A stretch of 64,000 bases of DNA from Dyadobacter sp. LHD-138 (GCF_030929615.1 NZ_JAVFVU010000027.1:62001-126000), one strand, 5' to 3'; shown: positions 1 to 10,209, counted from the first letter of the stretch. The notes: a model not told the origin generated them from the letters alone. A program made the numbers and translations.

Positions 1-404
1 CTTTGTAGAAGTGGATAGTTTCTGGCAGGAGGTGGAGGCGTCGGGTGCCGGATGGTTTGACCTAGTGAGTATGGATATGACAATCTCAGTGACGAACTCC
101 GTACAGATGGAGGAGAAAATCAAGACGGTATTTCTGTTAACTCGTTTTATTAATGTCTTCGAGTGGTGTTTGAACCTTCTCCCAGGTAAAACCGGGGCCG
201 ATAAGTCCGTTTCGAAAAAAGCGTCAGGGGCGGAATCTCGCCTGGCGTTTAGGAAGGTGCTTTTCATGAACGGGAGATCGAGACTGTGCTTAACAGTTCC
301 ACATCGACCTCCATACCCGCTGGCTGCGTATTTTCAAGAAAATGCGGACGAACAACGCGTTTGTCCTAGGCCGAAAGTATGAGCAGATGTACCTCGAAAA
401 ATAA
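1..404 (+). pseudogene. Decayed LuxR/NarL-family response regulator (left part outside the window)
   Basis: Reading from the window edge gives FVEVDSFWQEV, then WFDLV, M-D, NSVQM and KKAS, which align in order with the receiver domain of the intact regulators at 2092 and 14234. Near 273-292 the sequence matches the codons for the helix IETVL, then jumps straight to bases matching the recognition-helix part of the HTH (NxSTSTS), so roughly 60 codons are missing. The tail at 375-404 encodes KYEQMYLEK and a stop, in a different frame from the head, and matches the KYEQL ending of the intact copies. The phosphoacceptor loop is altered (SMDMTIS in place of IMDIGIPGG). Internal deletion plus frameshift make a functional product very unlikely. 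This is a third copy of the same regulator family. Confidence 0.75.
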
Positions 405-456
405 ATCTCAGCTCGTATTTGAATAGCCTTTTAATGGCAACTTAACCTTCTGTTAT

Positions 457-1779
457 ATGTCTATTTTTGAACATCTTAGAAGAAAGTTAGATATTTCTCC
501 TGAAAGGGAAGAATTTTCGGTGATCCACGACACGGTGGCTGGTGGCATCGAATTTAAAGGTACCAACCTTTGGATTCTGATTTTCGCTATCTTTATTGCT
601 TCGGTTGGATTGAATGTCAATTCTACGGCCGTGATTATTGGTGCCATGTTGGTTTCACCTTTAATGGGACCTATCCTCGGAATGGGGTACGGCATTGCGA
701 CCTACGACTTTGATTTGTTTAAGAAAGCATTCTTTAATTATCTTTTTGCGTTGTTGGTTGGGCTGTTGACGTCGGCAGGCTATTTTTACATTACACCGAT
801 TTACCAGGCCCATTCCGAATTACTGGCCCGGACACAGCCTAATATATATGATGTGATTATCGCATTGATGGGCGGGTTGGCCGGTATTGTTGCGATATCT
901 AGCCGGTTTAAAGGGAATGTGATTCCGGGCGTGGCAATTGCCACGGCGCTGATGCCACCGCTTTGTACGGCCGGCTACGGGCTGGCGACTGCCAACTGGC
1001 AGTTTTTCCTGGGCGCTTTTTACCTTCTGACAATCAACACGGTTTTCATAGGGAGTGCAACACTGATCACCGTGCGGCTGCTCGGCTATCCGGTTAGGAA
1101 TTCTGCGGATGAAAACCAGAAACGGATGGCCAACCGGTGGGTGTCCTTCATCGCCGTGATTACCACTATTCCTGCGATTTACTATGGTTGGTTGCTGGTC
1201 CAGCGGGAAAACTTTATCCAGCGAGCCAATAATTTTATCGTCAACGAAAGCTTCATTGAAGGGGATTTTTTGTTGAAAAATGAGGTGGATCCCACGCACA
1301 GGCGAATCAAGCTTATTTATGGAGGCAAAACGATCAGTAATACCGAAAAGGAGAGGCTCGATAAACGAAAGCGTATTTATGGCCTGGCTGACGCGCAGCT
1401 GACAGTCCAACAAGGCTTTTCGGTTTCCGACGTATCGTCTGAGTTTTTAAAGGGAGAGTCATACCAGACAGAAATTGCCCAATTGAAAAGCCAGCTTGGA
1501 CGATCGTTGCAGGCGCAGGACAGCGTTGTGCAGTCCAAGGGAATGGGAGGAATGCTATTCACGGAAATGAAGTTGCTGTTTCCGGAAGTGGCCTATTGCT
1601 CGGCCGAAAAACAGACATTTGTCGGAAAAACGGGACAGCGGCGCAACTACACGGTCGTAGTAGTAGGTTCGGACGCGCCCGCGCGGACGACTCGCTCGCT
1701 CGGGCAGATCTCAGGCTGGTTAAAGGTAAGGGTTAAAAGCGATTCTCTCAAGATATTTGTGGAGAGAGCGACCTTTTGA
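457..1779 (+). CDS. DUF389 family integral membrane protein
   Basis: A 440-residue protein with a short soluble N-terminus, about seven hydrophobic segments (roughly 37-53, 57-80, 92-112, 132-148, 153-175, 182-208, 228-248) and a soluble C-terminal half. The segment with NSTAVIIGAMLVSPLMGPI and the later GVAIATALMPPLC stretch are characteristic of the DUF389 (TIGR00341-type hydrophobic domain) family. The biochemical role of that family is not established, so no substrate is proposed. The start is the first ATG after an upstream stop-rich gap. It stands alone between a broken regulator and an intact one, and nothing in the sequence ties it to either. Confidence 0.9.
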   Translation: MSIFEHLRRKLDISPEREEFSVIHDTVAGGIEFKGTNLWILIFAIFIASVGLNVNSTAVIIGAMLVSPLMGPILGMGYGIATYDFDLFKKAFFNYLFALLVGLLTSAGYFYITPIYQAHSELLARTQPNIYDVIIALMGGLAGIVAISSRFKGNVIPGVAIATALMPPLCTAGYGLATANWQFFLGAFYLLTINTVFIGSATLITVRLLGYPVRNSADENQKRMANRWVSFIAVITTIPAIYYGWLLVQRENFIQRANNFIVNESFIEGDFLLKNEVDPTHRRIKLIYGGKTISNTEKERLDKRKRIYGLADAQLTVQQGFSVSDVSSEFLKGESYQTEIAQLKSQLGRSLQAQDSVVQSKGMGGMLFTEMKLLFPEVAYCSAEKQTFVGKTGQRRNYTVVVVGSDAPARTTRSLGQISGWLKVRVKSDSLKIFVERATF

Positions 1780-2091
1780 GATAACCGGTATAAAGGCAGC
1801 TAAAAATAGGGAACGAATTATTTGCGACAATGTAACAAATTGAAAGATCGGATTTCGGTTGCTTGGTTATGCCACGGTCAATGTATTCGATATGTATTAG
1901 GATTCATTTCGAAAATTACAGAGCTTGCCAAGATGTTGATAATTAAAATGTTGTAAAAATACTTTTGTTAAGTAGAAATTTATGTCATATTTATATTACA
2001 AAAAATTACTTAAATTTTGTAATGTTATCAATTATTGTCATCATGTGACCTATTTCGGTTGCAATAAGAGCCCCCCTAAATGATAACAGGT
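1780..2091. other. AT-rich intergenic region with candidate operator
   Basis: There is no credible gene. It holds TTTGCGACA at 1821-1829, followed at once by TGTAACAAATTG; both are versions of elements found upstream of other genes in this window. The rest is very AT-rich, as expected for a promoter region of the regulator that follows. Confidence 0.5.
1821..1843. promoter_or_regulatory. Candidate operator, TTTGCGACA plus TGTAACAAATTG
   Basis: On the reverse strand the left half reads TGTCGCAAA, the core also seen at 3740, 8665 and 14161. The right half, TGTAACAAATTG, resembles the element at 35851. It lies about 250 bases before the regulator start at 2092. Binding protein unknown; similarity judged by eye. 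Confidence 0.4.
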
Positions 2092-2742
2092 ATGAAGCGG
2101 ATATTAATTGTTGAGGACCATCCGATCATGAGTGCCGGAACGTGTCAGATGATCAGAAGTTTTTTGACGGATGCGGTATTTACTGAGGTAGACACTTTTT
2201 GGAAGGCTTTACATGCTGCAAATGTAGAGCAATTCGACCTTGTGATAATGGATATCGGAATACCTGGAGGAAATTCAGTTCAGATGGTCGTGAAGTTCCG
2301 AAGTGTTCATCCAAATTTACGGCTGTTGATGTTTTCGAGTTTTGATGAACGTATTTATGCGTTACCCTATGTTAAAGCTGGTGCAACCGGTTTTATTTCC
2401 AAAAAGGCCTCCGAAACAGAGTTTCGGAGAGCAATCGAAACTGTACTTTTCAGAGACAGGATTTACCTTAGTGACGATGTCCGTGATTTGACGTTGAATA
2501 CTTATATCAAACCCCATGCAATCCAGGTGTTTTCTCCAAATGTATTGGAGTCGCTTTCGATACGGGAAAAGGAAGTTTTACAATTGTTCTACGCCAGAAA
2601 AGGAGTAACAGAAATCGCTGCGCATCTTAACCTTTCCACCTCAACGGTCAATACACATCGTGTTCGCATTTTTAACAAAATGGGCGTGGATAATATTTTC
2701 GACCTCATTCAGAAGTATGAACAGTTATGTCATGGGGAATAG
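2092..2742 (+). CDS. LuxR/NarL-family response regulator
   Basis: A 216-residue two-domain transcription factor. The receiver has the acidic pair E8-D9, phosphoacceptor D54 in VIMDIGIPGG, switch serine near 82 and conserved K104 in ISKKAS. The C-terminal HTH (about 154-212) has the family pattern SIREKEVLQL, TEIAAHLNLSTSTVNTHR and the IFNKMGV ending. An ATG also exists at 2080, but the start at 2092 (MKRILIVEDH) lines up with the closely similar copy at 14234, so it is preferred. The partner kinase is not encoded next to it; by location the propeller sensor kinases at 5152 and 10210 are the likely phosphodonors (inference). The two intact copies look recently duplicated. Confidence 0.92.
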   Translation: MKRILIVEDHPIMSAGTCQMIRSFLTDAVFTEVDTFWKALHAANVEQFDLVIMDIGIPGGNSVQMVVKFRSVHPNLRLLMFSSFDERIYALPYVKAGATGFISKKASETEFRRAIETVLFRDRIYLSDDVRDLTLNTYIKPHAIQVFSPNVLESLSIREKEVLQLFYARKGVTEIAAHLNLSTSTVNTHRVRIFNKMGVDNIFDLIQKYEQLCHGE

Positions 2743-2809
2743 ACACAGTGTTTAAGATACCATAACATCTTAAAAATACGACTCTTTTTCAGATGAGGTA
2801 AAAAACAGA

Positions 2810-2854
2810 CAAGCTCCGTTGGATATGAATCATTTGTTATACCAAGGGAGCTTG
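2810..2854. repeat. Imperfect inverted repeat, 13-base arms
   Basis: CAAGCTCCGTTGG and CCAAGGGAGCTTG pair at 12 of 13 positions around a 19-base loop, in the gap after the regulator gene. No T-run follows, so it is not a classical terminator. It could be a transcript-end structure or the scar of a mobile element. Confidence 0.5.
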
Positions 2855-3030
2855 AATTATTGTACGGAAATGGTGTTTGCTTCTTAACGACAAATTACGT
2901 CAGGGCTTTTTTGATTTGCCGAATAGCCAGTTACCAGTCTCCACAACCAGATATCGTACGGTCCAGGTAGTATCGTCAAAGTACAACTAGTTTTATAATA
3001 GATGTGTCGGTTGGTGATATGCGTTACCAT

Positions 3031-3597
3031 TTAATTGATCTTTTCTAAGAGATGACCCGCGTTAAGAAAAAAGTTGTTGATCGCGTCTTTTTGCTGAAGT
3101 GCGAGTATATCGGGATTGATTTGACTGGCGGCGGTTTTAACATTGTCGGCCTCTGAAGCAAGACTGGGATAATGTTCCCGCTGAATCTTTTGCAAGTTTT
3201 CTGACAGTATATCTGCTGCTTTCCGTATATCGTACGCGTGCGTAGCTTTGAGCGGATTTTCCATTATGTTATTGGCATACCTCGTCACTTTCTCAGCACT
3301 ACCGTCAAGAGTCACTTCCGAAAAATCGGCGGCGGCTGTTGTCGCCCATAATAATTTTAACAAGGCCTGACTACTATATTCATGATCCGGTTTCATCTGA
3401 TCCGTGTTGTGAGTAATATAGTCAACGTACATATTTATTGCGTCGTTATTTTCCCGTACATCTAATAATTTCGTTTTGCTTTTCGGTTTATCGTTCAAAT
3501 TATCGATGTATAATAGTAAGGCGAGGCCTACTATTAAAATCAACGATAAATTCCGTCGCAGCACGCTTTTTTCTGAGCTTTTTCTGTAATAATCCAT
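3031..3597 (-). CDS. Membrane-anchored protein of unknown function
   Basis: A 188-residue protein with a basic N-terminus (KSSEKSVLRRN), one hydrophobic anchor at about 17-31 (LSLILIVGLALLLYI) and a polar helical remainder presumably exposed to the periplasm. No family is recognised. The body is rich in Asn, Asp, Ala and Lys, with predicted-looking amphipathic helices and no cysteines. It is transcribed away from the coiled-coil protein at 4469, with a long region containing repeated short elements between them (3739-3835). Single-gene unit; the coding call rests on length, a clean start, and N-terminal topology. Confidence 0.65.
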   Translation of the reverse strand: MDYYRKSSEKSVLRRNLSLILIVGLALLLYIDNLNDKPKSKTKLLDVRENNDAINMYVDYITHNTDQMKPDHEYSSQALLKLLWATTAAADFSEVTLDGSAEKVTRYANNIMENPLKATHAYDIRKAADILSENLQKIQREHYPSLASEADNVKTAASQINPDILALQQKDAINNFFLNAGHLLEKIN

Positions 3598-4468
3598 GTA
3601 AATACTTGGTTAATGATTGTATTCTGTTTGCTGGGTAGGTGGTTTGTTAAAGTAGGACAGCCATGCTTAACATGTCTCCTAATGTACGATACCTCATCTC
3701 AATATGCCTGTAATAAAATGACGGACGGACTTTCATAATTTTGCGACAGTCGAATTAAATAGTTGACTCGATGGCAATCGAATTGTTACAAAAATGACCG
3801 GATTTACCGACTAATTTTGAATTGTTACCAAAATGTAAACATGATGTTTCAATAGTTTCCATAATAGCTTTTAGTGTTTATCTAGTTGATGAAGCTTATC
3901 CCTTTATGCCAGGCGCTGGCCTGCGCTATTTTATGCAGTTTATGAAAGCGGCGCTCAATAGAGCGTAAGGTTGAGGTGACATATAAGGTTGGCAGAAATT
4001 TTTTGAGAAGCAGTTTAACGTTTAATGCCAAAGGATATCCTGACTTGAACACACTCGCATCGTCGAAATGTCCGATTCATTCTGGCCAAAGCCACGTGGT
4101 AATCTATCGATTTGCGGATGTGCCTACGACAATGGTGTCAATTTTTTTTCAATGCAAATAGGGTGTGTTTTTTGTTTTGTCCTGTTAAAATACCTTCTGC
4201 CGATCGAACTTTGAAATACGACATCGATGCAGTGGATTTGTCAGATACATATTTTTGATCGCGTTATTTTTTAAAAATACATAAGGATTCTCTTGTGAGT
4301 CATCAGACCTTATCACGAATTAAACTGTAAGACAGTTTTGGAGTCGGCAATCGTCCAAAATTTGGTTTCGCACGCTAATCTGAAGGCCTAGAGCCGACTG
4401 CCGAAAGCACTACAAAATAAATCTTGATAATGTCTATTGCTAATAATAATTACTTGACAATTTCAACT
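3598..4468. other. Gene-poor intergenic stretch with repeated short elements
   Basis: About 870 bases with no convincing gene. It includes the candidate operator cluster at 3739-3835. An ATG at 3889 opens an 18-codon reading frame with a signal-like hydrophobic start, then a stop, and the same frame continues open to 4161 with low-complexity sequence. This could be a decayed small gene but nothing identifies it. Confidence 0.4.
3739..3835. promoter_or_regulatory. Candidate operator cluster: TTTTGCGACAG plus a spaced direct repeat
   Basis: TTTTGCGACAG (3739-3749) is the reverse complement of CTGTCGCAAAA found at 14161. It is followed by GAATTGTTACAAAAATG (3780-3796) and GAATTGTTACCAAAATG (3819-3835), which match at 16 of 17 bases and sit 39 bases apart. 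The cluster lies 140-240 bases before the minus-strand membrane protein start at 3597. Confidence 0.45.
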
Positions 4469-4915
4469 ATGATATTAAAAGAAGTGATTGCAGTTATCGG
4501 CTTTCTATTTATGCCGATTGCTTCGTACAGCCAGGTAGTATCGAAAGATTCAATTAATGTCCTGTATGCCCGGAAGGAAATGTTGGGAATCGGTAAAAAA
4601 CTCAATGAATGCAGATTAGAACTTGCGAGGCTTGAAAATCAGTTACAAGAGAAAACGGCGCAGGTAAACCAGACTGCTGAAACGGCTCAGCGATCGGCGG
4701 ATGAAAATAAGGAAGCTGCGATCGCGCTCGAAAAGGATTCGCAAGACAGAAAACTTGCGCGTCAAGCAAAAAGGGCCGCACGTAAAGCGCATCGTGATGC
4801 GAAAAAAGCCAGAAAGGCAGAAAAAAGGCATAAAGACCTTACCGGGGATATTGAGTCGCTCAAAAATAAGGTGGCTGAATACGAAGCTCAACTGGCAACG
4901 TTAAAAATGCCCTGA
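4469..4915 (+). CDS. Secreted coiled-coil protein of unknown function
   Basis: From the ATG at 4469 the protein has 148 residues, beginning with a typical signal peptide (MILKEVIAVIGFLFMPIASYSQ). An upstream in-frame ATG at 4424 would put polar residues before the signal, so the inner start is preferred. The mature part is almost entirely heptad-like coiled coil, with LARLENQLQEKTAQV, then a very basic stretch of Arg/Lys/Ala (about 95-125) and a final SLKNKVAEYEAQLATL helix. This is the form of small periplasmic coiled-coil proteins common in Bacteroidota; no enzymatic motif is present. It sits just downstream of the end of the minus-strand kinase at 5152 and converges with it. Confidence 0.7.
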   Translation: MILKEVIAVIGFLFMPIASYSQVVSKDSINVLYARKEMLGIGKKLNECRLELARLENQLQEKTAQVNQTAETAQRSADENKEAAIALEKDSQDRKLARQAKRAARKAHRDAKKARKAEKRHKDLTGDIESLKNKVAEYEAQLATLKMP

Positions 4916-5151
4916 CTAAAACCGATGAAACTGATTTAAGATAACCTGTTGTGACTGGCAAATGGGGTACTCCACGAAATTCCAAATTGTACGAACTCAA
5001 CTCATTTGCATGTGGTAAAATGTTGCATTTTGTTTGGACAAAATTGAACCTTGTTTTAAAATGAATTTTGGGACAACAACTAAAAGCCGGTTTTACCAGC
5101 ATAAAGTCAAAATTACTATCCGGGTGATGGCGTTTACTGGTAAACAATATT

Positions 5152-8100
5152 TTATCTATTAAAAATTAACATAATTGTTGTACCCTCATGGGTTGAAACA
5201 GCCTTAATCCGAATTCCCAGTAACATGGTAATTTCCTTAACCATAATCAGCCCCAGCCCTAGGTTCGGCGGCGTTTGAGGAGGATTGGAGAAATCGGCGC
5301 TGACAGCATCGTAGATACGATTTAACCAATCAGTTATCCCGTCATCCATTCCAAATCCTGAATCAGTAATGGTAAGTTCAATGGTATCCTTTTCGGCCTG
5401 GGTCACAGCAATATGAATAACTTGTCCGTACGTATGCTTCAGGGCGTTGTCGATCAGATTGTGTATGATTATTTCAATCATCACCCGATTGGTGTTTACT
5501 GTAAGGTCTGGGGCACATTCCAATTGAATGGTTGCCTGGTTCTCATGTGCGATTTCACTAAAAAAAATATCTTGGCTTCTAAGATTTCGCAGACCTGGAT
5601 TACTTCGTAAACGATTTTGCCTTTTTTATTATATGTTGCTTTGATAAACGTCAACAGGTCGTCAGCCAGTCTGTAAACTTTAAGTGTCGAGTTGCCGATT
5701 GATGTGCCTAGCCGGACCGTCTCAGGATCATCCGGCTGGCGGGAAACCTGTTCCAGATAACGCGGGATACAAGCACTCAGAAATTTCAGCGGAGCGTGAA
5801 GATCATGGTTAATGGCCCCGACGATGCGCATCTGTATATGTAACTGGGTCTGCAATGCTTGATCAGAAGCTTTCAGATTTTCCAGGGTCCGGGACAAATC
5901 GGAGGTATGTTCCTGCACCTTTCGCGCCAATGATGCATTTTGGTGGACCAAACGGCGCACATGCCACCGGATCCCTTGCCAGAAAGCTAGACCCAACACC
6001 AGCAGCACTAACGAGATAAACCACCAGCTAAGGAACCAAGCCGATTCGATGATCAAGGTAAGGCGCTTCTCCAGATGTCTGCCTCCAAAGCCGATATTCT
6101 GACGGACAGTAAGGGTATAAACACCTGCGTTTATGCGATACAAATCAATACGTTCTGCTTTGTTTATCCGTTCCCAATTTTGCGGGTCTTTTGCGGATTG
6201 CTGAAGAGAGTAGAAAAACTCGACGTTATCAGTAAGCAGCCCCATAAAGGGAGACCTTACATTCAGAGTGAAGTGTTTGTAATTGTATGGCAAACGTATG
6301 GTGTCGTTTGGACTAATCGGCAGCTTATCGAGCGTGAAGCCTTCAAAACGTATAGGAGCTGACAGGTCAGGAAGTGGTATGTCTTCCGGCTTAAACCAGA
6401 CTAAGCCATTCATCGATGGGAAAGAAAAATGTCCGTCAGCCAGTTTGATGCCACAGGGCTGGCACCCGCCATTGAACTCGTTGGTTAGAAAGCCGTCATC
6501 CTTGTTATGATACAAGTAGAATACATTATCAATTTTTCCCGTCGCATAATTGAGCATGTCCTGTCTGGATACTCGGAAAAGTCCCTTGTTGGCTGAGATC
6601 CAAAAGTACCCGTAAGCATCTTCCAGTATACAATGTGCGTAAGCCAGATACTTATTATCGTCTAAGGGCATTTTGTACAGGCGGTTGCCGGTCAGAAGAA
6701 AAATACCCTCGCCGTAGGTGGTAATCCAAAGTTCATCGGGTTTTGTGTGGAAGATGCTGCGGATGTTTTTGCCCTTCAGTCCCCGTACAGGAAAAGTCAC
6801 ATTTCTGAGTCTGTCATAAAGATAAAGTCCCGCACTGGTGCCGACCCAAAGCCGACCAGGTCGATCCTGATGTAAAAAAGTACATTTGCCATTGAATTTG
6901 GTGACCAGGGGAGGCGGCTGTGAGATATCCTTGTAATTGGAAAGGTAGGAGAGTTCACCCGTCCGATAACCGATCCAAATTCCACTATCCATGCCCTGAT
7001 AGAGCCGTTCGGGCTGCTTAGTACCGGTTGGCCAACGATTCCTGAGCTTACCTTGTGGCGATAATCGAAAAAACGCATGTGTACCGATACTCCAGATATC
7101 ACCATCAGTATCGCGCAGCATTCCATAACCAGAGCCATCCATTCCTAATTTTAAGAACGATTTGTCGAGTGGAGATGCCCCTGAACTGCTTACAACAAAT
7201 CCTTCGGGAATAACTACGGATGAGTCGGAATACGGCAGATGTGCGTAAAAGAAACTATTGAACTCTTTTTTTGCAGGTTGGCCTACAATCTGAAACAGAT
7301 TGGGTCGTGCTACAAACAAACCCTGAGAAACGCTTCCTAAGAACAATGTACCATTTCCTTCGTCGTAAATCATCCTATGGATCAGTTTTTTGTCAATGTC
7401 TAGATCTTCAATCAAAAGCCTGGTATCAAGCTTTCCGGTGGATTTGCGGTAAAGAATCTGATAGATGCTGCCCCGTAAATAGGCAAATGCCTGCCCGTGA
7501 AACCGGTTGGTTATGATGCGTATCCGATCTTTTTCTTTGTCAAAAGCCTGATTTTGTTCAATGTCACCACGCAGTCTCAAGGGGGTCGTTCCCTGTCTAG
7601 AAATTTTAAGAAGCATCACTCCTTTACTTCCTTGATGATAGAACAGGTTATTGCTGATACCCATGAAATTATCAAGGCATACGAGTTGCTTGGTTTGTGA
7701 AACCACCTGCTCTCGGATATGAGGAACCGACGGTAATGGTTTGAAGTAGGGCAGGCCTTTAAAGGGTATGACGTCGGTCAACTTGCCATTTTCGAAAAAG
7801 ACTACCTTTTGGTCTGTGTAAATAAAAAATCGCTTATTACCTGTCCCAATAATTTTGTACTGAAGATAATCATCAACATTCCTGATCGTATCAAATCGAA
7901 TTTTTTTGGAAAGTAACTGCGACTGGATGTACCTTATACTTGCCGTTTGTTCTGTTTTTGTCCGTGGATCCTTGAGGGCTGTACCGCCTTTAATCATAAC
8001 CCGTTGCCTATGTTCGGTTATAGCGGTCAAAATGCCAGTACCCATTTCCAGATCGAAACCGGCAACGACGTACCGGTCACTGTTGAGAGACAAATCTTTC

Positions 8101-8372
8101 CTGGAGTACGTTATCATTTCCTTCCCGTCGAACCGTACCAGCCCACCCTGGGTTGCTATCCACAAAAATCCATAGTCCCCGAATGTAAAATCCTGAACGG
8201 TATTTTGAGGCATGCCGTTTTCATCGGTAAATTGTCGAAGGTGATATTTCGGCCTAATCGATTGAAAGCCGTAGCATGAACATGCAGAAAAGAATATAAT
8301 TAAAGTGAGTAAGTATTGCTGTATCAAATTAATATGATTTTGAGCATCGCTCCATGTGATATCTTCTCCCAT
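5152..8372 (-). pseudogene. Propeller/Y_Y_Y sensor histidine kinase interrupted by a one-base frameshift
   Basis: Two reading frames together form one kinase closely similar to the intact copy at 10210-13380. The upstream frame (8372 to 5496) gives a signal/anchor region, a run of two-component-regulator propeller repeats (for example FGDYGFLWIATQGGLVRFDG), a Y_Y_Y domain, a membrane segment, and the dimerisation helix with phosphoacceptor in INHDLHAPL. It then runs out of frame at a run of eight T (plus-strand A at 5560-5567). The other frame resumes with the ATPase domain (HNLIDNALKHT N-box, DSGFGM, GLGLIMVKEI) to 5152. One extra T restores a continuous protein matching the paralogue through the junction. 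It may be truly broken, rescued by slippage, or a sequencing error. It is divergent from the regulator gene at 8902. Confidence 0.85.
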
Positions 8373-8901
8373 TAGTGGAAGAACCTAAACTTGATGAGGG
8401 ATGGAGTGTAGGACAAATTTAGTCACTATATGCAATTTTTAAAATATGTATTGTAGTATTTTTTCTATATGGCGCCTTGGGATGATTATGACGGTTGCAA
8501 GTAGTTCGCTCTTAGATTTTTGTGCTAAGGGACTGCGGTGATTTTTACAACGATAGGGGCGATAAGTCTGCCAAAAGCTCTTGCTGTTAAAAAAATGAAA
8601 CAGATGACTCTGGTACTTCCGGTTTTGGAACGATCGGCAAATCGTTACGGGAATTCGTATGTGCCTGTCGCAATTTTGCTACGAGATCATATAAATAATG
8701 ACAGGGGTAGTGGGAATTTATGACAGGTAACAAAACCGGAACGCCATTACATTTGATACAAGACATCGGGTGATAAAATAGCATCAAGAGATGCGACATC
8801 GATTAGGCGGACGATAACACCGGCTAAAAAAATATTTGGCATTGCGTTCAAAATTGACAGTACATATACAAAGTATCCTTCGTATAAACATTTATAAAAC
8901 T
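8373..8901. other. Divergent promoter region between kinase and pseudo-receiver regulator
   Basis: About 530 bases between two divergently transcribed genes. No supported gene. It contains the 18-base candidate operator at 8665-8682; the remainder is AT-rich without other recognisable sites. Confidence 0.4.
8665..8682 (+). promoter_or_regulatory. Candidate operator CTGTCGCAATTTTGCTAC
   Basis: It matches CTGTCGCAAAATTGCTAC at 14161-14178 in 16 of 18 positions; the two differences are the central AA/TT. It lies about 220 bases before the regulator start at 8902 and 290 bases before the kinase start at 8372, so it could serve either gene. Confidence 0.5.
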
Positions 8902-9543
8902 ATGGCGACATTAGTGTTCTTTGATCCCTATCCGGTTGTAGTATTAGGCTTTTCAAAGTTTTTGAAGAATAAGAGGCCTCAGGTTGAAATTCGGGCCGTT
9001 TCCAGTATCGATGCCATAGCTGCGTTAACTCAGGAGCTGACGCCGGACATGCTGGTTTTAACCGTCAATACCTTTAAAAACAAAAATCCATTGTCGGAAA
9101 TTGAACAGTGCATGAAAATTTGTCCGGACGTACCGTTGGTTTTATTTGATGAAGGTAGCTATCAAAGTACCATGATCAAATGGATAAAGGCAGGGGCGCG
9201 AGGGTATATGCAAAAAAGCGAATCCGAAGAGGTATTACTCGAATGTGTTGATACCGTTTTAAATGGCGGGAAATATTTGTCACCGGAAGGATGGATACTC
9301 TATTGGAGAGCGAAGCATAAAAGTGCACGGGTGCCACTACCCAGATCTACGGACAAGCTGGGTAGAAAGGAATTTGAAGTTGCACGGTTCCTTGCCGACG
9401 GACGGTCTACGAACTGGATAGCCTCCAAGTTGGGTAAAAAACCATCTACGATTAGCACGGTTAAAAAAATAATTTTTTCCAAACTTAAGGTGGAAAATGT
9501 TGTCCAGTTGTGTCATGTATTTCCTACAATCAGGATGGTTTAG
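8902..9543 (+). CDS. LuxR-type regulator with a pseudo-receiver domain (no phosphoacceptor Asp)
   Basis: A 213-residue protein starting at MATLVFFDPY; an upstream in-frame ATG at 8836 would add 22 unrelated residues. The fold order is that of NarL-type regulators, with K105 in GYMQKSES and a C-terminal HTH (LGRKEFEVARFL, TNWIASKLGKKPSTISTVKK). However, the position of the phosphorylated aspartate carries T54 (DMLVLTVN), and only one acid remains in the N-terminal pocket. By known receiver chemistry it should not be phosphorylated normally. It may act constitutively, bind a ligand, or be regulated by heterodimerising with the canonical regulators nearby (inference). It is divergent from the frameshifted kinase. 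Confidence 0.85.
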   Translation: MATLVFFDPYPVVVLGFSKFLKNKRPQVEIRAVSSIDAIAALTQELTPDMLVLTVNTFKNKNPLSEIEQCMKICPDVPLVLFDEGSYQSTMIKWIKAGARGYMQKSESEEVLLECVDTVLNGGKYLSPEGWILYWRAKHKSARVPLPRSTDKLGRKEFEVARFLADGRSTNWIASKLGKKPSTISTVKKIIFSKLKVENVVQLCHVFPTIRMV

Positions 9544-10209
9544 GAGGACATGAATAGCAAATGAGAATCACCATTTCCAAATAGCTGATATTAAAGTTAA
9601 CTAAATTACGATTATTCTGTTGGCTGTTTCAGTCCACAGGGAGCTTTATAGTCAGTCGACTCCCGCGCAGTTTTCTGGCGGGCAGCTCGCGGGCTACGAG
9701 GATGAACTTGATAGATTAGAAAGTCAGCTTAGTCAATGCCCCCGTTATTGAAAGGGCCGAGAATTCATTCATTAAAAGTTCCTCTTTGGGGTGGCACTTA
9801 CTTGACGCAGGACAAAACGCATTTTTTTAATTTAATCTGAAAGGCGGAGTAATGGGAATCTACGAGCTTTCGGTAGGCAAGAGCAACCAGGCCCGTTTTT
9901 ACAAGAAGCAATATCGAATAGTATTCTGCCGCTTGAATGGTGGTTTGGGTATTGAATTGGACTGTTTACTATGCACGTTGGCATGAACAGGCAATGAGTC
10001 CGCTTTCAAGGATGATTAAAAGAGGAAAACGTCTTGACGGCAACGCTCGGAATCGAGATGTAACAAGTTTGTGGTGGAGTTTATTGAAGTGTTTAGTATT
10101 ATTGTTTTAAAATGCTGACTGATTAGCCAGCATTTTTTTGTCTGATTATAGTGTCATCTTAGAAGGAGTGAATCAAAACCGAAATCTTGGATAATGTAAA
10201 TTGGTAAGT
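9544..10209. other. Gap with decayed coding traces
   Basis: About 665 bases without an intact gene. An open frame near 9606-9749, lacking ATG, encodes a hydrophobic signal-like start (ITIILLAVSVHRELYSQ) followed by a short coiled-coil-like piece (GYEDELDRLESQLSQC) and a stop. Later fragments in other frames hint at a longer gene destroyed by indels, but no family can be named. The stretch ends with a hairpin terminator at 10108-10139. Confidence 0.35.
10108..10139. terminator. Hairpin terminator, bidirectional
   Basis: AAATGCTG pairs with CAGCATTT around a short loop and is followed by seven T on the plus strand; the minus strand also ends in TTTTAAAA. It lies about 70 bases beyond the stop of the minus-strand kinase, so it can end that transcript. 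Confidence 0.7.

Noticed and set aside
820..1413. 197-codon minus-strand open frame
   Set aside because: It lies entirely antisense to the DUF389 gene, whose membrane segments and family motifs are clear; the antisense frame has no coherent domain.
3976..4161. 61-codon plus-strand frame
   Set aside because: No ribosome site, no family and low-complexity ending; mentioned only as part of the gene-poor stretch.
8538..8723. 61-codon frame in the divergent promoter region
   Set aside because: It overlaps the candidate operator and has no recognisable protein features.
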